Origin: Candidatus Eiseniibacteriota bacterium
GTDB taxonomy: Bacteria > Eisenbacteria > RBG-16-71-46
Assembly (NCBI GenBank): GCA_903921835.1
Contig: CAIXRL010000593.1
Coordinates: forward strand, 1 to 5,844
DNA: 5,844 nt
Reading direction: 5' to 3'
Of this stretch, positions 5,122-5,844 are shown in pieces (positions within the stretch are counted from its first letter, which is position 1; every line of letters begins with the position of its first letter). Below the pieces are notes generated by a model. It ran no database searches, was not told the origin of the DNA, and was given only the letters and a program-made list of their open reading frames with translations. The position numbers and the translations under genes are program-made.

Positions 5122-5844
5122 ATGTCCGGCCTGCGCGCTTCGGTTCCAGTACGGCGTGAGTTCTCCCGCCGGTCGCTGGTCATCATCTCTCTCGCCGTGT
5201 TCGTGATCGGCGCACTGGCTGCCGCCGCGCGCGGAGCCTCGGCCGGCCCGCTCTTCACCCAGCCGCTGGCGCCGTTCGGCGCCGGAAGCGGTCCGTCCTC
5301 CGTGGCGATCGGCGACCTGAACGGGGACGGCAAACCCGATCTGGTGGTGGCCGACTACGGCGGCGATTCCGTCTCGGTGCTGCTCGGCAGCGGTACCGGG
5401 GCCTTCGGGACGAAGGCGGAGTTCGCGGTTGGGTTCTATCCCTATTCCGTGGCGATCGGGGACCTGAACGGGGACGGGAGACCCGACCTGGCGGTGGTGA
5501 ACCTGGCGTCCAACACGGTGTCGGTGCTGCTCGGCAAGGGCGACGGATCGGTCGGGGCGAAGACGGACTACGTCATGGGAGGCACGCCTTACTCCGTGGC
5601 GATCGGGGATCTGAACGGCGACGGCAAGCTCGACCTGGCGGTGGCGAACTACTCCGCCAGCACCGTTTCGGTGCTGCTCGGCCGCGGCGACGGGACCTTC
5701 GGCGCGAAGACGAACTACGTCACCGGGAGCTATCCCTCCTCCGTGGCGATCGGTGACCTGAACGGGGACGGGAAACCCGACCTGGCGGTGGCGGACTATG
5801 GCTCCACGGTATCGGTGCTGCTCGGCAACGGCAACGGGACCTTC
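5122..5844 (+). CDS. Exported FG-GAP/VCBS calcium-loop repeat protein (3' partial)
   Basis: The frame runs from ATG 5122 to the window end without a stop: 241 visible codons. Residues 1-41 are a signal peptide with an arginine-rich start (VRREFSRRSLV), a hydrophobic core (IISLAVFVIGALAAAA) and a likely signal peptidase I site after ASA (41). SRRSLV (15-20) resembles the twin-arginine motif, so Tat export is possible. From residue 58 the protein is a chain of exactly 49-residue repeats (58, 107, 156, 205), each with SVAIGDLNGDG-x-x-DL, VSVLLG and usually GAK or GTK. The loop DxNGDGxxD (for example D65, N67, D69, D73) matches calcium loops of FG-GAP/VCBS integrin-alpha-type propellers. The fourth repeat is cut by the window edge. 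The protein probably forms a surface or secreted beta-propeller for binding; the ligand is unknown. The rest of the gene may carry more blades and a sorting tail. Confidence 0.9.
   Translation, partial: MSGLRASVPVRREFSRRSLVIISLAVFVIGALAAAARGASAGPLFTQPLAPFGAGSGPSSVAIGDLNGDGKPDLVVADYGGDSVSVLLGSGTGAFGTKAEFAVGFYPYSVAIGDLNGDGRPDLAVVNLASNTVSVLLGKGDGSVGAKTDYVMGGTPYSVAIGDLNGDGKLDLAVANYSASTVSVLLGRGDGTFGAKTNYVTGSYPSSVAIGDLNGDGKPDLAVADYGSTVSVLLGNGNGTF
5293..5844 (+). repeat. 147-bp coding tandem repeats of the FG-GAP protein
   Basis: Units lie at 5293-5439, 5440-5586, 5587-5733 and 5734-5844 (cut). All have the same 147-bp length and reading phase. The segments TCCGTGGCGATCGG, CTGAACGG-GACGG and TCGGTGCTGCTCGGC are almost unchanged at nucleotide level. 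Differences cluster in the loop between blade strands. Identity this high, including third codon positions, suggests recent expansion or gene conversion. Confidence 0.92.

Noticed and set aside
4850..5206. 118-codon + strand frame in the divergent region
   Set aside because: It overlaps the signal-peptide region of the FG-GAP gene out of frame, crosses the putative promoter, and has no ribosome site or recognisable domain.
1..5844. CRISPR array, mobile element or phage-like interpretation of the repeats
   Set aside because: The large repeats are in-frame protein repeats with conserved coding phase and no unique spacers. There is no transposase, integrase, terminal inverted repeat or target duplication.

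Overview
The window is very GC-rich and encodes three large secreted or surface proteins. There is no RNA gene, CRISPR array, transposase or metabolic enzyme. The style of these proteins suggests a GC-rich, uncultured bacterium of the FCB group; Candidatus Eisenbacteria-like lineages would fit best. That style is repeat propellers, cohesin and dockerin modules, and C-terminal sorting or FlgD-like Ig tails. The placement is inferred from protein style alone, and other GC-rich phyla with similar tails are not excluded.

Layout: (1) Positions 1-1318, + strand, hold the 3' part of a gene for a secreted beta-propeller-repeat protein. It continues through Ig/FnIII-like domains to a type IX secretion type A-like tail. 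(2) Positions 1319-1412 are a short convergent spacer with a perfect 13-bp hairpin that can serve both flanking genes. (3) Positions 1413-4730, - strand, hold a complete 1105-residue multidomain exported protein. It has a duplicated N-terminal module, a probable cohesin-like domain, an FnIII-like domain, a calcium-binding dockerin-like segment, a second cohesin-like domain and a FlgD-like Ig tail. (4) Positions 4731-5121 are a 391-bp divergent intergenic region with a plausible sigma70-type promoter for the right-hand gene, an exact 16-bp tandem repeat touching its -35 box, and other small repeats. (5) Positions 5122-5844, + strand, hold the 5' part of a gene for an exported FG-GAP/VCBS protein. 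Its repeats are exactly 49 residues long with DxNGDGxxD calcium loops. It runs off the window.

The three genes are not one operon: 1 and 2 converge, 2 and 3 diverge. They share a theme of exported, repeat-built, probably calcium-stabilised surface or extracellular proteins, with tails typical of envelope sorting. None has a recognisable catalytic domain. The most interesting points are cohesin-like and dockerin-like modules in one non-cellulosomal polypeptide, near-identical coding repeats that suggest recent expansion, a Tat-like signal on the FG-GAP protein, and the 16-bp tandem repeat at the putative promoter.
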